A stretch of 9,790 nt of DNA from positions 1 through 9,790 of the forward strand of contig CANGOY010000053.1 of assembly GCA_947455585.1 (NCBI GenBank), in the 5' to 3' direction. Below the pieces are notes generated by a model. It saw only the letters and a list, made by a program, of their open reading frames with translations. It ran no database searches and was not told the DNA's origin. This document shows positions 1 through 5,506 of the stretch, one piece after another. Each line of letters starts with the position of its first letter. The first letter of the stretch is position 1. The position numbers and the translations under genes are program-made. This DNA is from Comamonadaceae bacterium. Its GTDB lineage: Bacteria; Pseudomonadota; Gammaproteobacteria; Burkholderiales; Burkholderiaceae_C.

Positions 1-1
1 C

Positions 2-85
2 ATCACCTTGGTGACACTGGCAGGCATTGCCGTGACCGCTGCGGGGGTGAGCTTGGTGGTGCGTCCACCTAAAATTGCCGCTTAA
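2..85 (+). CDS. C-terminal end of an integral membrane protein, possibly EamA/DMT transporter
   Basis: Only the last 27 codons are inside the window, read in the frame that ends with TAA at 83-85. They encode a strongly hydrophobic stretch (LVTLAGIAVTAAGVSLVV) followed by a short basic, proline-containing tail (RPPKIAA). This is what a final transmembrane helix with a cytoplasmic tail looks like. Ala/Gly/Val-rich last helices ending in an Arg/Pro tail are common in EamA-type drug/metabolite transporters, so that family is the best guess, but MFS or other carriers cannot be excluded. The gene ends 28 bp before the start of the dehydrogenase gene with no terminator visible, so the two may be cotranscribed. 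Confidence 0.5.
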   Translation: MTLVTLAGIAVTAAGVSLVVRPPKIAA

Positions 86-113
86 TTTTTCGAATGTTTG
101 TTAAAGGTTGAAG

Positions 114-1199
114 ATGAGTCAAAAACGCATTGCAGTGATCGCCGGTGACGGCATTGGCAAAGAAGTCATGCCCGAAGGCATTCGCGTCATGGACGCCGTG
201 GCCCGTAAATTCGGCATTGACTTGAAGTTTGACCACTTCGATTTTTCCAGCTGGGACTATTACGAGAAGCACGGCCAAATGCTGCCCGACGATTGGAAAG
301 ACCAAATCGGTGGCCACGACGCCATTTACTTCGGTGCCGTGGGTTGGCCCGACAAGATTGCAGACCACGTATCGCTGTGGGGTTCGCTCTTGATGTTTCG
401 CCGTGAGTTTGACCAATACATCAACCTGCGGCCTGCGCGTTTGATGCCCGGCATCATCGCGCCCGTGGTGCGCCGTGACGGCACGCCTCGCCAGCCTGGT
501 GAGATTGACATGTACATCGTGCGTGAAAACACCGAAGGCGAATACTCCAGCATCGGCGGCCGCATGTACCCCGGTACTGAGCGCGAAATCGTGATGCAAG
601 AAACCGTGATGTCACGCATCGGCGTAGACCGCGTGTTGAAGTTTGCATTTGAGTTGGCGCAGACACGCCCTAAAAAGCATCTGACCAGCGCCACCAAGTC
701 CAATGGCATTGCCATTACCATGCCCTATTGGGATGAACGTGTGGTTGAAATGGCCAAGAACTATCCTGGCATCAACGTGGATAAGTTCCACATCGACATC
801 TTGACCGCTCACTTTGTGCAGCGCCCCGACTTCTTTGATGTGGTGGTGGCCAGCAATTTGTTTGGCGACATCTTGAGCGACTTAGGCCCTGCATGCACTG
901 GCACCATTGGCATTGCGCCCAGTGCCAACTTGAACCCCGACCGCAAATTCCCTTCGCTGTTCGAACCCGTGCACGGTTCGGCGCCAGACATTGCGGGCAA
1001 AGGCATTGCCAACCCCATTGGTCAAATTTGGTGCGGCGCGATGATGCTGGAGTTCTTAGGTCATAAGGATGCACACGATGCGGTGATGGCAGCGATTGAG
1101 AAAGTGCTTGACCCCAAGAGTGGTGCGCCTAGGACGCCAGACATTGGTGGTAACGCGAGTACTTCAGATGTGGGTCGCGCCATTGCTGAAGCCTTGTGA
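114..1199 (+). CDS. ttuC: Tartrate dehydrogenase / D-malate dehydrogenase (decarboxylating), TtuC/DmlA type
   Basis: Cytoplasmic NAD- and Mg/Mn-dependent enzyme of the isocitrate/isopropylmalate dehydrogenase superfamily, 361 residues, the usual length for tartrate dehydrogenase. The family oxidatively decarboxylates D-malate and acts on tartrate. Visible marks are the N-terminal IAGDGIGKEV (residues 9-18); substrate arginines R96, R106 (LRP) and R137 in the VRENTEGEYS motif with Y144; K195 in SATKSNGI; metal-binding aspartates D228, D252 and D256 (FGDILSD); and the adenine-binding region EPVHGSAPDIAGKGIANP. The alignment of these residues with isopropylmalate dehydrogenase is from memory of the family. 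The tartrate/D-malate assignment rests on the overall pattern around residues 132-148 and is less certain than the superfamily. ATG at 114 is preferred because AAAGG at 103-107 lies 6 nt upstream; the in-frame TTG at 108 would sit too close to it. Confidence 0.9.
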   Translation: MSQKRIAVIAGDGIGKEVMPEGIRVMDAVARKFGIDLKFDHFDFSSWDYYEKHGQMLPDDWKDQIGGHDAIYFGAVGWPDKIADHVSLWGSLLMFRREFDQYINLRPARLMPGIIAPVVRRDGTPRQPGEIDMYIVRENTEGEYSSIGGRMYPGTEREIVMQETVMSRIGVDRVLKFAFELAQTRPKKHLTSATKSNGIAITMPYWDERVVEMAKNYPGINVDKFHIDILTAHFVQRPDFFDVVVASNLFGDILSDLGPACTGTIGIAPSANLNPDRKFPSLFEPVHGSAPDIAGKGIANPIGQIWCGAMMLEFLGHKDAHDAVMAAIEKVLDPKSGAPRTPDIGGNASTSDVGRAIAEAL

Positions 1200-1308
1200 T
1201 TTTTTGTTTAAAAAAACGACTAGAATTCTTTTCTATGCTGTGCTGAGATGGCAACATCCGCGGCATCAAACTCCTACTAACATCACATCTCATTGAGAGG
1301 GGATTTTT

Positions 1309-1581
1309 GTGAATAAGACAGAACTGATTGAGCACATTGCCAAGCACGCAGACATTTCTAAAGCTGCTGCCACTCGCGCACTCGAGTCCACCATCGGCGC
1401 AGTCAAGACCACCTTGAAAAAAGGCGGCACAGTTTCTTTGGTTGGTTTCGGTACGTTTGCAGTGGGTAAGCGCGCTGCTCGTACAGGTCGTAACCCACGC
1501 ACTGGCGAAGCTATTAAAATCAAAGCCGCCAAGGTGCCTAAGTTCCGTCCAGGCAAGGGTTTGAAAGACGCCTTGAACTAA
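1309..1581 (+). CDS. hupB: HU-family DNA-binding protein (HU-beta type)
   Basis: A 90-residue nucleoid-associated protein that binds and bends DNA as a dimer with little sequence specificity. The N-terminal helices (MNKTELIEHIAKHADISK) and the arm region (GFGTFAVGKRAARTGRNP followed by RTGEAIKIKAAKVPKFRPGK) are classical HU; the RNPRTGE segment carries the arm with the intercalating proline. Length and ends match full-length HU exactly. The start is GTG at 1309, supported by a strong Shine-Dalgarno GAGAGGGG at 1295-1302. The 109-bp upstream gap is A/T-rich; TAGAAT at 1221-1226 resembles a -10 box, but I see no well-spaced -35, so no promoter is called. No terminator lies between this gene and tRNA-Val 15 bp downstream, so a shared transcript is likely. 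The order HU gene then ppiD also occurs in enterobacteria (lon-hupB-ppiD), which supports HU-beta and explains the context. Confidence 0.96.
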   Translation: MNKTELIEHIAKHADISKAAATRALESTIGAVKTTLKKGGTVSLVGFGTFAVGKRAARTGRNPRTGEAIKIKAAKVPKFRPGKGLKDALN

Positions 1582-1596
1582 TTAACGGTTTCGGTT

Positions 1597-1672
1597 GGGT
1601 GCTTAGCTCAGTTGGCAGAGCGGCTGCCTTACACGCAGTAGGTCGGCGGTTCGACCCCGTCAGCACCCACCA
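1597..1672 (+). tRNA. tRNA-Val (anticodon UAC)
   Basis: A 76-nt cloverleaf with encoded CCA. The acceptor stem GGGTGCT (1597-1603) pairs with AGCACCC (1662-1668), A1669 is the discriminator and CCA is at 1670-1672. The D arm is GCTC...GAGC, the anticodon stem is GCTGC/GCAGT with one G-U pair, and the loop CTTACAC puts anticodon TAC at 1630-1632. The T arm contains the GGTTCGACC core. It lies 15 bp after the HU stop codon and just before a hairpin terminator, so it is probably processed from the HU transcript or a shared one. Confidence 0.97.
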
Positions 1673-1678
1673 CCCATT

Positions 1679-1709
1679 AAAAAGGCGAACTCAAAGGTTC
1701 GCCTTTTTT
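1679..1709 (+). terminator. Intrinsic terminator after tRNA-Val
   Basis: The perfect inverted repeat AAAGGCGAAC (1681-1690) / GTTCGCCTTT (1697-1706) has a 6-nt loop and runs into six T residues (1704-1709). A residues at 1679-1680 extend the stem into the T tract, so the structure could also stop transcription from the opposite strand. It separates the HU/tRNA-Val unit from ppiD. Confidence 0.92.
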
Positions 1710-1743
1710 CTTGGCTTCTCACACTTCACGATGAGTCCATCAC

Positions 1744-3639
1744 ATGTTTGATTTTGTTCGCAAGCACACACGGGTCATGCAGTTTTTGCTGTTCCTGTTG
1801 ATTTTCCCGTCTTTTGTTTTGTTTGGACTTGAAGGCTACAACCGTTTTCGCGAAGGTGGCGCGACGGTGGCCACCGTCGATGGCAACGACATCACACAAG
1901 CCGAGTGGGATGCCGCACATCGCAGCCAAATCGAACGCATGCGCAGCAGCATGCCCAATGTGGATGTGAAGTTGTTTGACACACCAGAAGCCAAATACAG
2001 CACGCTGGAGCGCATGGTGCGTGACCGCTTGTTGCAAGTGGCGGCGAGCAAACTGCGCTTGGGCGCCAGCGATGCCCGCTTGGCTGCCGAGCTACAACAA
2101 AACCCAACCATTGCGGCTCTGCGCCGCGCAGATGGCACTTTGGATATGGACCGTTATCGCCAGCTGTTGGCCACGCAGGGCATGTCGCCAGAATCGTTTG
2201 AAGCACAAGTGCGCGGCGATTTGGCGTCACGCCAAGTCATGTCAGGTGTTGGCGTAACCAGCTTTAGTTCGGCTGCTTTGGCCGATGTGACCTTGAATGC
2301 TTTTTATGAGCAGCGTCAAGTGCAAGTGGCACGCTTTGCGCCCGCTGACTTTGCGGGCCAAATTAACCCCAGCGCAGAAGAGCTAGAGACTTATTACAAA
2401 GCTAACGCCGACAAGTTTCAGTCGGCCGAACGTGCCGACATCGAATACGTGGTGCTGAACTTGGCTGCGGTGCAAAAAGACATCGTGGTGCCCGAGGCTG
2501 AACTCAAGTCGTACTACGAACAAAACACAGCGCGCTTGGCCGGTTTGGAAGAGCGCCGTGCCAGCCACATTTTGATCAGTGCCGACAAAGGCGTGTCAGC
2601 CGCAGAGCGTGAGGCCGCGCGAGCCAAGGCGCAAGCCTTGTTGGGTGAAGTGCAAAAGTCACCGAATCAGTTTGCTGAGTTGGCCCGTAAAAACTCGCAA
2701 GACACAGGCTCTGCCGCCAAAGGTGGCGACCTTGATTTCTTTGGCCGAGGTGCCATGGTCAAGGCGTTTGAAGACGTCGCTTACGCCCTCAAAAAGGGCG
2801 AGACCAGTGGCTTGGTGGAAACAGAATTTGGCTTTCACATCATCCGTTTGACCGACATCAAACTGCCAGAACAAAAAAGCTTTGAATCACAACGCGCTAA
2901 GTTGGAGCAAGAAGTGCGCGGCCAGTTGGCCCAACGCAAATTTGCCGAAGTCGCTGAGCAGTTCACCAACATCGTGTACGAACAGTCTGACAGCTTGAAG
3001 CCCGCGGCCGAACGCCTCAAGCTCGACGTGCAACATGCCACCAACTTGGGTCGCGAGGTGGTGGCGGGCGACACAGCCGCGAACAACCCCAAGCTTTTGG
3101 CGGCCGTGTTCTCGCAAGACTCGATTGAGAAAAAACGAAACACCGAAGCGGTGGAGCTGGCCCCCAACGTGTTGGCGGCAGCCCGCATCACCAGCTACAG
3201 CCCTGCGCGCACCTTGCCATTGGATGAGGTCAAAGCCCGCGTGCGCGAGCAAGTGGTGGCTCAACTTGCCACTGAACGTGCGCGCTCAGAAGGTGCAGCC
3301 AAGCTGGCCGAATGGAAGGCCAGCCCGGACATCGCCAAACTGCCTGCTGCCATCGTGCTGTCGCGTGAATCTAAGCAAGTGCAACCCACCGCCTTGGTAG
3401 AGGCTGCCTTGCGTGCCAGCACGCAAACCTTGCCTGCATGGGTAGGCGTGGACTTAGGCGCCAGTGGTTACGCGGTGGTGAAGGTTGAAAAAGTATTACC
3501 CCGTGATGCGGCCAACGCGTCTGGTGCGGCCCGTGAGCGTGAACAATACGCCCAGTGGTGGGCATCTGCCGAGGGCTTGGCGTACTACAAGTTATTAAAA
3601 GAAAAATTCAAGGCAGAAATCAAAATAGCTAGGTTATAA
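1744..3639 (+). CDS. ppiD: Membrane-anchored periplasmic peptidyl-prolyl isomerase/chaperone PpiD (SurA_N + parvulin)
   Basis: A 631-residue protein of the PpiD type, close to the usual family length of about 620-640. A short cytoplasmic N-terminus (FDFVRKHTR) is followed by one transmembrane segment at residues 11-29, so the rest should lie in the periplasm. Residues about 40-260 form the SurA_N-like chaperone region. A parvulin domain spans about 272-370: it opens with RRASHILIS (H275), contains GGDLDFFGRGAMVKAFEDV and ends with GFHIIRL (H365); these two histidines are conserved in the parvulin fold. The remaining 260 residues are the second periplasmic chaperone region. PpiD assists proteins leaving the Sec translocon in other bacteria. 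The ATG at 1744 begins the typical PpiD N-terminus, but no good Shine-Dalgarno is seen (GATGAG at 1730-1735 is weak). The gene is bounded by a terminator upstream and tRNA-His 12 bp downstream. Confidence 0.93.
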   Translation: MFDFVRKHTRVMQFLLFLLIFPSFVLFGLEGYNRFREGGATVATVDGNDITQAEWDAAHRSQIERMRSSMPNVDVKLFDTPEAKYSTLERMVRDRLLQVAASKLRLGASDARLAAELQQNPTIAALRRADGTLDMDRYRQLLATQGMSPESFEAQVRGDLASRQVMSGVGVTSFSSAALADVTLNAFYEQRQVQVARFAPADFAGQINPSAEELETYYKANADKFQSAERADIEYVVLNLAAVQKDIVVPEAELKSYYEQNTARLAGLEERRASHILISADKGVSAAEREAARAKAQALLGEVQKSPNQFAELARKNSQDTGSAAKGGDLDFFGRGAMVKAFEDVAYALKKGETSGLVETEFGFHIIRLTDIKLPEQKSFESQRAKLEQEVRGQLAQRKFAEVAEQFTNIVYEQSDSLKPAAERLKLDVQHATNLGREVVAGDTAANNPKLLAAVFSQDSIEKKRNTEAVELAPNVLAAARITSYSPARTLPLDEVKARVREQVVAQLATERARSEGAAKLAEWKASPDIAKLPAAIVLSRESKQVQPTALVEAALRASTQTLPAWVGVDLGASGYAVVKVEKVLPRDAANASGAAREREQYAQWWASAEGLAYYKLLKEKFKAEIKIARL

Positions 3640-3640
3640 T
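3635..3640 (+). promoter_or_regulatory. -10 box for tRNA-His, overlapping the ppiD stop codon
   Basis: A consensus TATAAT hexamer shares its central bases with the TAA stop of ppiD and ends 11 nt before the mature tRNA-His 5' end, the spacing expected for a start of transcription just upstream of the tRNA. No convincing -35 is found at 16-18 bp spacing, so the tRNA could also be read from ppiD transcripts. Confidence 0.45.
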
Positions 3641-3651
3641 TTTGCCTCTAC

Positions 3652-3728
3652 GGTGGCTGTAGCTCAGTTGGTAGAGTCCAGGATTGTGATTCCTGTTGTC
3701 GTGGGTTCGAGCCCCATCAGCCACCCCA
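3652..3728 (+). tRNA. tRNA-His (anticodon GUG)
   Basis: A 77-nt tRNA including the extra 5' G(-1) at 3652 that is characteristic of tRNA-His and pairs with the discriminator C3725. The acceptor stem GTGGCTG (3653-3659) pairs with CAGCCAC (3718-3724), and CCA is encoded at 3726-3728. The anticodon stem CAGGA/TCCTG encloses loop TTGTGAT with anticodon GTG at 3686-3688. The T-arm core GGTTCGAGCC is intact. No second copy of the tRNA 3' end was found elsewhere in the window. Confidence 0.97.
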
Positions 3729-3737
3729 ACATTCATG

Positions 3738-3772
3738 CGCCCTAGCGACCTTTTTGGTTTCTAGGGCGTTTT
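3738..3772 (+). terminator. Intrinsic terminator after tRNA-His
   Basis: CGCCCTAG (3738-3745) pairs perfectly with CTAGGGCG (3761-3768) and is followed by TTTTG. The loop itself contains a small ACC-TTTTT-GGT hairpin (3748-3758) that would extend the structure. It is placed 10 nt after the tRNA CCA end. Confidence 0.85.
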
Positions 3773-4025
3773 GTTTTGGTGTCGCCTGTAGGCAATCTGT
3801 AGGCAGATTCAGGTCAATCAGTTGCACGCTTGGGTTGACTTCGGCTTCAGCAGACTCCTGTAAAACTGGGTTTACCTGTTAGCCATCTTGTTAATGACCT
3901 TTATCCGTTGCATTGCAAGTTGCATTTCTGTGCACTGATTTATGCGCGCACTCAACAAACAGCTTTTGAGTGGCAACCCATTGTGGAAACCCACTCGTTT
4001 CTTTCTTGTGCTATCCAGATTTTGG
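3773..4025. other. Non-coding spacer between tRNA-His and the small RNA candidate
   Basis: No credible gene was found here on either strand. It holds a tandem repeat (3786-3805), the odd-centred palindrome TTGCATTGCAA (3908-3918), and the inverted repeat GAGTGG (3968-3973) / CCACTC (3991-3996) with an inner CCA/TGG pairing, followed by a pyrimidine-rich run. The last could be a weak terminator but lacks a clean T tract. TTGACT at 3835-3840 has no well-placed -10. Confidence 0.5.
3786..3805 (+). repeat. Tandem direct repeat CTGTAGGCA, period 11
   Basis: CTGTAGGCA occurs at 3786-3794 and again at 3797-3805, exactly one helical turn apart, 57 nt after the 3' end of tRNA-His. Two direct sites at this spacing could bind a protein cooperatively; one speculative reading is an arm-type integrase site left by a tRNA-integrating element. 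No further copy was found in the window. Confidence 0.55.
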
Positions 4026-4055
4026 TTGCTCCATCAAGCAATTTCTTGGTAGACT
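4026..4055 (+). promoter_or_regulatory. Candidate promoter of the structured small RNA
   Basis: TTGCTC (4026-4031) and TAGACT (4050-4055) are 18 bp apart, and the -10 is preceded by TGG, giving an extended -10 element. Transcription would begin near 4062, directly before the folded RNA. Prediction from pattern only. Confidence 0.4.
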
Positions 4056-4061
4056 AATCCC

Positions 4062-4190
4062 ACATTTAGAGATGAGCGCTGACGCTCACACCAACCTGCC
4101 TCCGGGGCAAGGTGGTTGCCACAAGCAATGTGACCCTTCGGGGTAACCAAGCCGGTAGCGTCAGCCCGCCTCGTGCGGGCTTTGTTGTTT
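4062..4190 (+). ncRNA. Putative structured small RNA of unknown family, with terminator
   Basis: A region of about 129 nt that can fold almost completely by complementarity. P1 is GCTGACGCT (4078-4086) with AGCGTCAGC (4157-4165), a perfect 9-bp long-range stem. Inside it are P2, ACCTGCC (4094-4100) with GGC/AGGT (4106-4113) and one bulged A; P3, GGTT (4114-4117) with AACC (4145-4148); P4, CACA (4120-4123) with TGTG (4129-4132); and P5, ACCC (4133-4136) with GGGT (4141-4144) capped by a TTCG tetraloop. A terminator hairpin ends it. A promoter-like sequence sits just upstream. I compared it from memory with tRNA, 6S, SRP RNA, tmRNA and common riboswitches and recognised none. It could be a free sRNA or an attenuating leader for the operon 110 bp downstream. 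A 24-codon ORF (4072-4146) lies within it but has no good ribosome binding site. Confidence 0.55.
4163..4190 (+). terminator. Intrinsic terminator of the small RNA
   Basis: AGCCCGC (4163-4169) pairs with GCGGGCT (4175-4181) around loop CTCGT and is followed by the T-rich run TTTGTTGTTT (4181-4190). Its first three bases are shared with the 3' arm of the P1 stem, so the fully extended P1 and the full terminator compete slightly. Confidence 0.8.
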
Positions 4191-4222
4191 CTGGGTGTGC
4201 AGCTTTGTCAGCTGGCATCACG

Positions 4223-4251
4223 TTGACGCGAACGACTGGGGAAGATTTGAT
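4223..4251 (+). promoter_or_regulatory. Candidate promoter of the three-gene cassette
   Basis: TTGACG (4223-4228) and TTTGAT (4246-4251) are separated by 17 bp, lie after the small RNA terminator and would start transcription near 4258, about 44 nt before the first gene. The -35 is near consensus and the -10 is moderate. Confidence 0.4.
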
Positions 4252-4301
4252 CTGATTGCCGCCCCGACACAAGTCGAACTGGCTAAACCAGGAGATGCCT
4301 C

Positions 4302-4544
4302 ATGGCTATCAAACACGCTGTTCAAACGGACACGGTCCAACGCTTTTTATTGACCTCTGAGCGGTTCTTACTTTCACACATTACGTCCGAGCAGACGGTC
4401 AGACATGCGAAGCAGTGCGTACCGAGGTTGCGTACCTGCGTACCACTCGATTTCACGAGCGAATGGGTCGACCCAATCAAGTACCGCATTAATCAACACG
4501 ACTCGTCTTGCCGAGTTGTCGTTCATCAAGGTAGCGCGCAATGA
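4302..4544 (+). CDS. Hypothetical protein, 80 aa, first gene of an ATGA-coupled cassette
   Basis: I do not recognise this protein. It has 80 residues, is rather basic and polar, and has no transmembrane segment or signal peptide. It contains an internal repeat CVPRL/TCVPL around residues 39-48, encoded in part by three copies of TGCGTACC in the DNA, and four cysteines in all. The start is well supported: AGGAG at 4290-4294, 7 nt before ATG 4302. Its stop overlaps the next start as ATGA (4541-4544), the arrangement of translationally coupled genes, which is the main reason to accept it as real. No function can be proposed beyond a partner role with the downstream PcfJ-like protein. Confidence 0.65.
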   Translation: MAIKHAVQTDTVQRFLLTSERFLLSHITSEQTVRHAKQCVPRLRTCVPLDFTSEWVDPIKYRINQHDSSCRVVVHQGSAQ

Positions 4545-5506
4545 GCCCGGCCAAGTCGTCCGAACTTAAAGACATGAGCTGGTTGCTCCGATACAGCCAG
4601 CATTGCGGTGTTGCGCTTTGTGATCCAGCGGAGCCGATTCAGTCACTGCGCATGCAGTTCACCAAGGCTGCATGGCGCTTGCTCTGCCGCAGCGAGCGGG
4701 ATGACTTCAAGCCCATTTTGGCGAACCGGCGTTTGTCATTCAATGATCTGGTCACTTACTGCCAATCGTTGGTTGATTTTGATTGGATCAAGGCACCATC
4801 CAAAGTGCTGTTGAGTTTTTGCATCACCGAGTCGTACCTTCACTACGACTGTCAACCCAATGTGCCAAGGACTGAGGATAAATTCACTTTTATGCGTTTG
4901 GCCCAGCAAGTTGATGGCGTGACAATAGGTGAGCTGGCACTTGTGCGGAATTGGCAGACGCAGATGCGCATGGTTTTCAAACCGCAAATGAAATGGTCAC
5001 GCCTCGTTGCCCGGGCTAAGTTGTGGCGCGAGAGGGAGCGGGTGCGCTTGATACAGCCAAGTGATCAGAGGTGGCACTTCTATTGCCGACCGATGCAATG
5101 GAGAGGCTACGAAATCATGCCCCTTGACACACCCTTGGCGTTGTTGGATGAAGCTGTTGCCATGGGTACGTGCCTCTACACCTTGCGTTATCTGTGCTGC
5201 CGTGAATCTCAAACCAGCCGTTTCTTTTCGCTTAGCAAGCAGGGCAGGCGAGTTGCAACTTTTGAGCTGACTTTGGGCTACCCGCAACCTTCGTTCAAAG
5301 GCTGGGATTTGCGCTATGGCAGGTGGACGCTTCAGGACTCGCGCCTGTCATTCAATCGGTTGATGCCAAAAGTACTCATCAATGATCTGGTGGCCTTTGC
5401 CTCGCTCTACAACCTCTGGGCTAAACGCCCGGCGCGACAACCTGCTGCCAGTAACGATGCCTGGTTTGCGCCCGAATCCGTTTTGCCTGCTGCGAGGTGT
5501 TTATGA
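4541..5506 (+). CDS. PcfJ-like domain protein, diverged (321 aa)
   Basis: A soluble 321-residue protein, basic in its middle part. The N-terminal half (1-180) has Trp/Leu-rich helices and no motif I know. Residues about 188-292 resemble the C-terminal region of PcfJ-type proteins (named after a gene of conjugative plasmid pCF10; biochemical role unknown): RGYEIMPLDT, then an E204-A-V-A-M208 helix with C211, a cysteine pair at 219-220, SRFFSL (226-231), a beta strand with VATFEL (238-243), and a W262...R268...N272-R273 segment ending near Y290-N291. Typical members, as I recall them, have a HC pair where this protein has T210-C211 and a glycine after the arginine where this one has L269, so if the assignment is right it is an outlying or degenerate member. 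ATG 4541 overlaps the upstream stop, with AAGG at 4528-4531. It is likely cotranscribed with both neighbours. Confidence 0.75.
   Translation: MSPAKSSELKDMSWLLRYSQHCGVALCDPAEPIQSLRMQFTKAAWRLLCRSERDDFKPILANRRLSFNDLVTYCQSLVDFDWIKAPSKVLLSFCITESYLHYDCQPNVPRTEDKFTFMRLAQQVDGVTIGELALVRNWQTQMRMVFKPQMKWSRLVARAKLWRERERVRLIQPSDQRWHFYCRPMQWRGYEIMPLDTPLALLDEAVAMGTCLYTLRYLCCRESQTSRFFSLSKQGRRVATFELTLGYPQPSFKGWDLRYGRWTLQDSRLSFNRLMPKVLINDLVAFASLYNLWAKRPARQPAASNDAWFAPESVLPAARCL

Noticed and set aside
69..812. Several open frames on the minus strand opposite the tartrate dehydrogenase gene
   Set aside because: They mirror the GC-biased third positions of the real gene, have compositionally odd proteins and no recognisable motifs or ribosome binding sites.
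1731..1751. Six-codon upstream ORF overlapping the ppiD start
   Set aside because: ATG 1731 to TGA 1749-1751 has no Shine-Dalgarno and such short frames are common by chance; nothing indicates regulation.
3968..4000. Terminator in the spacer before the small RNA
   Set aside because: GAGTGG/CCACTC is only six pairs with a long loop and is followed by mixed pyrimidines rather than a T run.
4062..4190. Reading the folded region as a known riboswitch or tRNA-like element
   Set aside because: I compared it from memory with SAH, cyclic-di-GMP, cobalamin, TPP, glycine and Moco motifs and with tRNA T-arm sequence; the core signatures are absent.
4066..4272. 68-codon ORF on the minus strand across the small RNA
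   Set aside because: It runs through the terminator hairpin and structured region, has no ribosome binding site, and its protein looks random.
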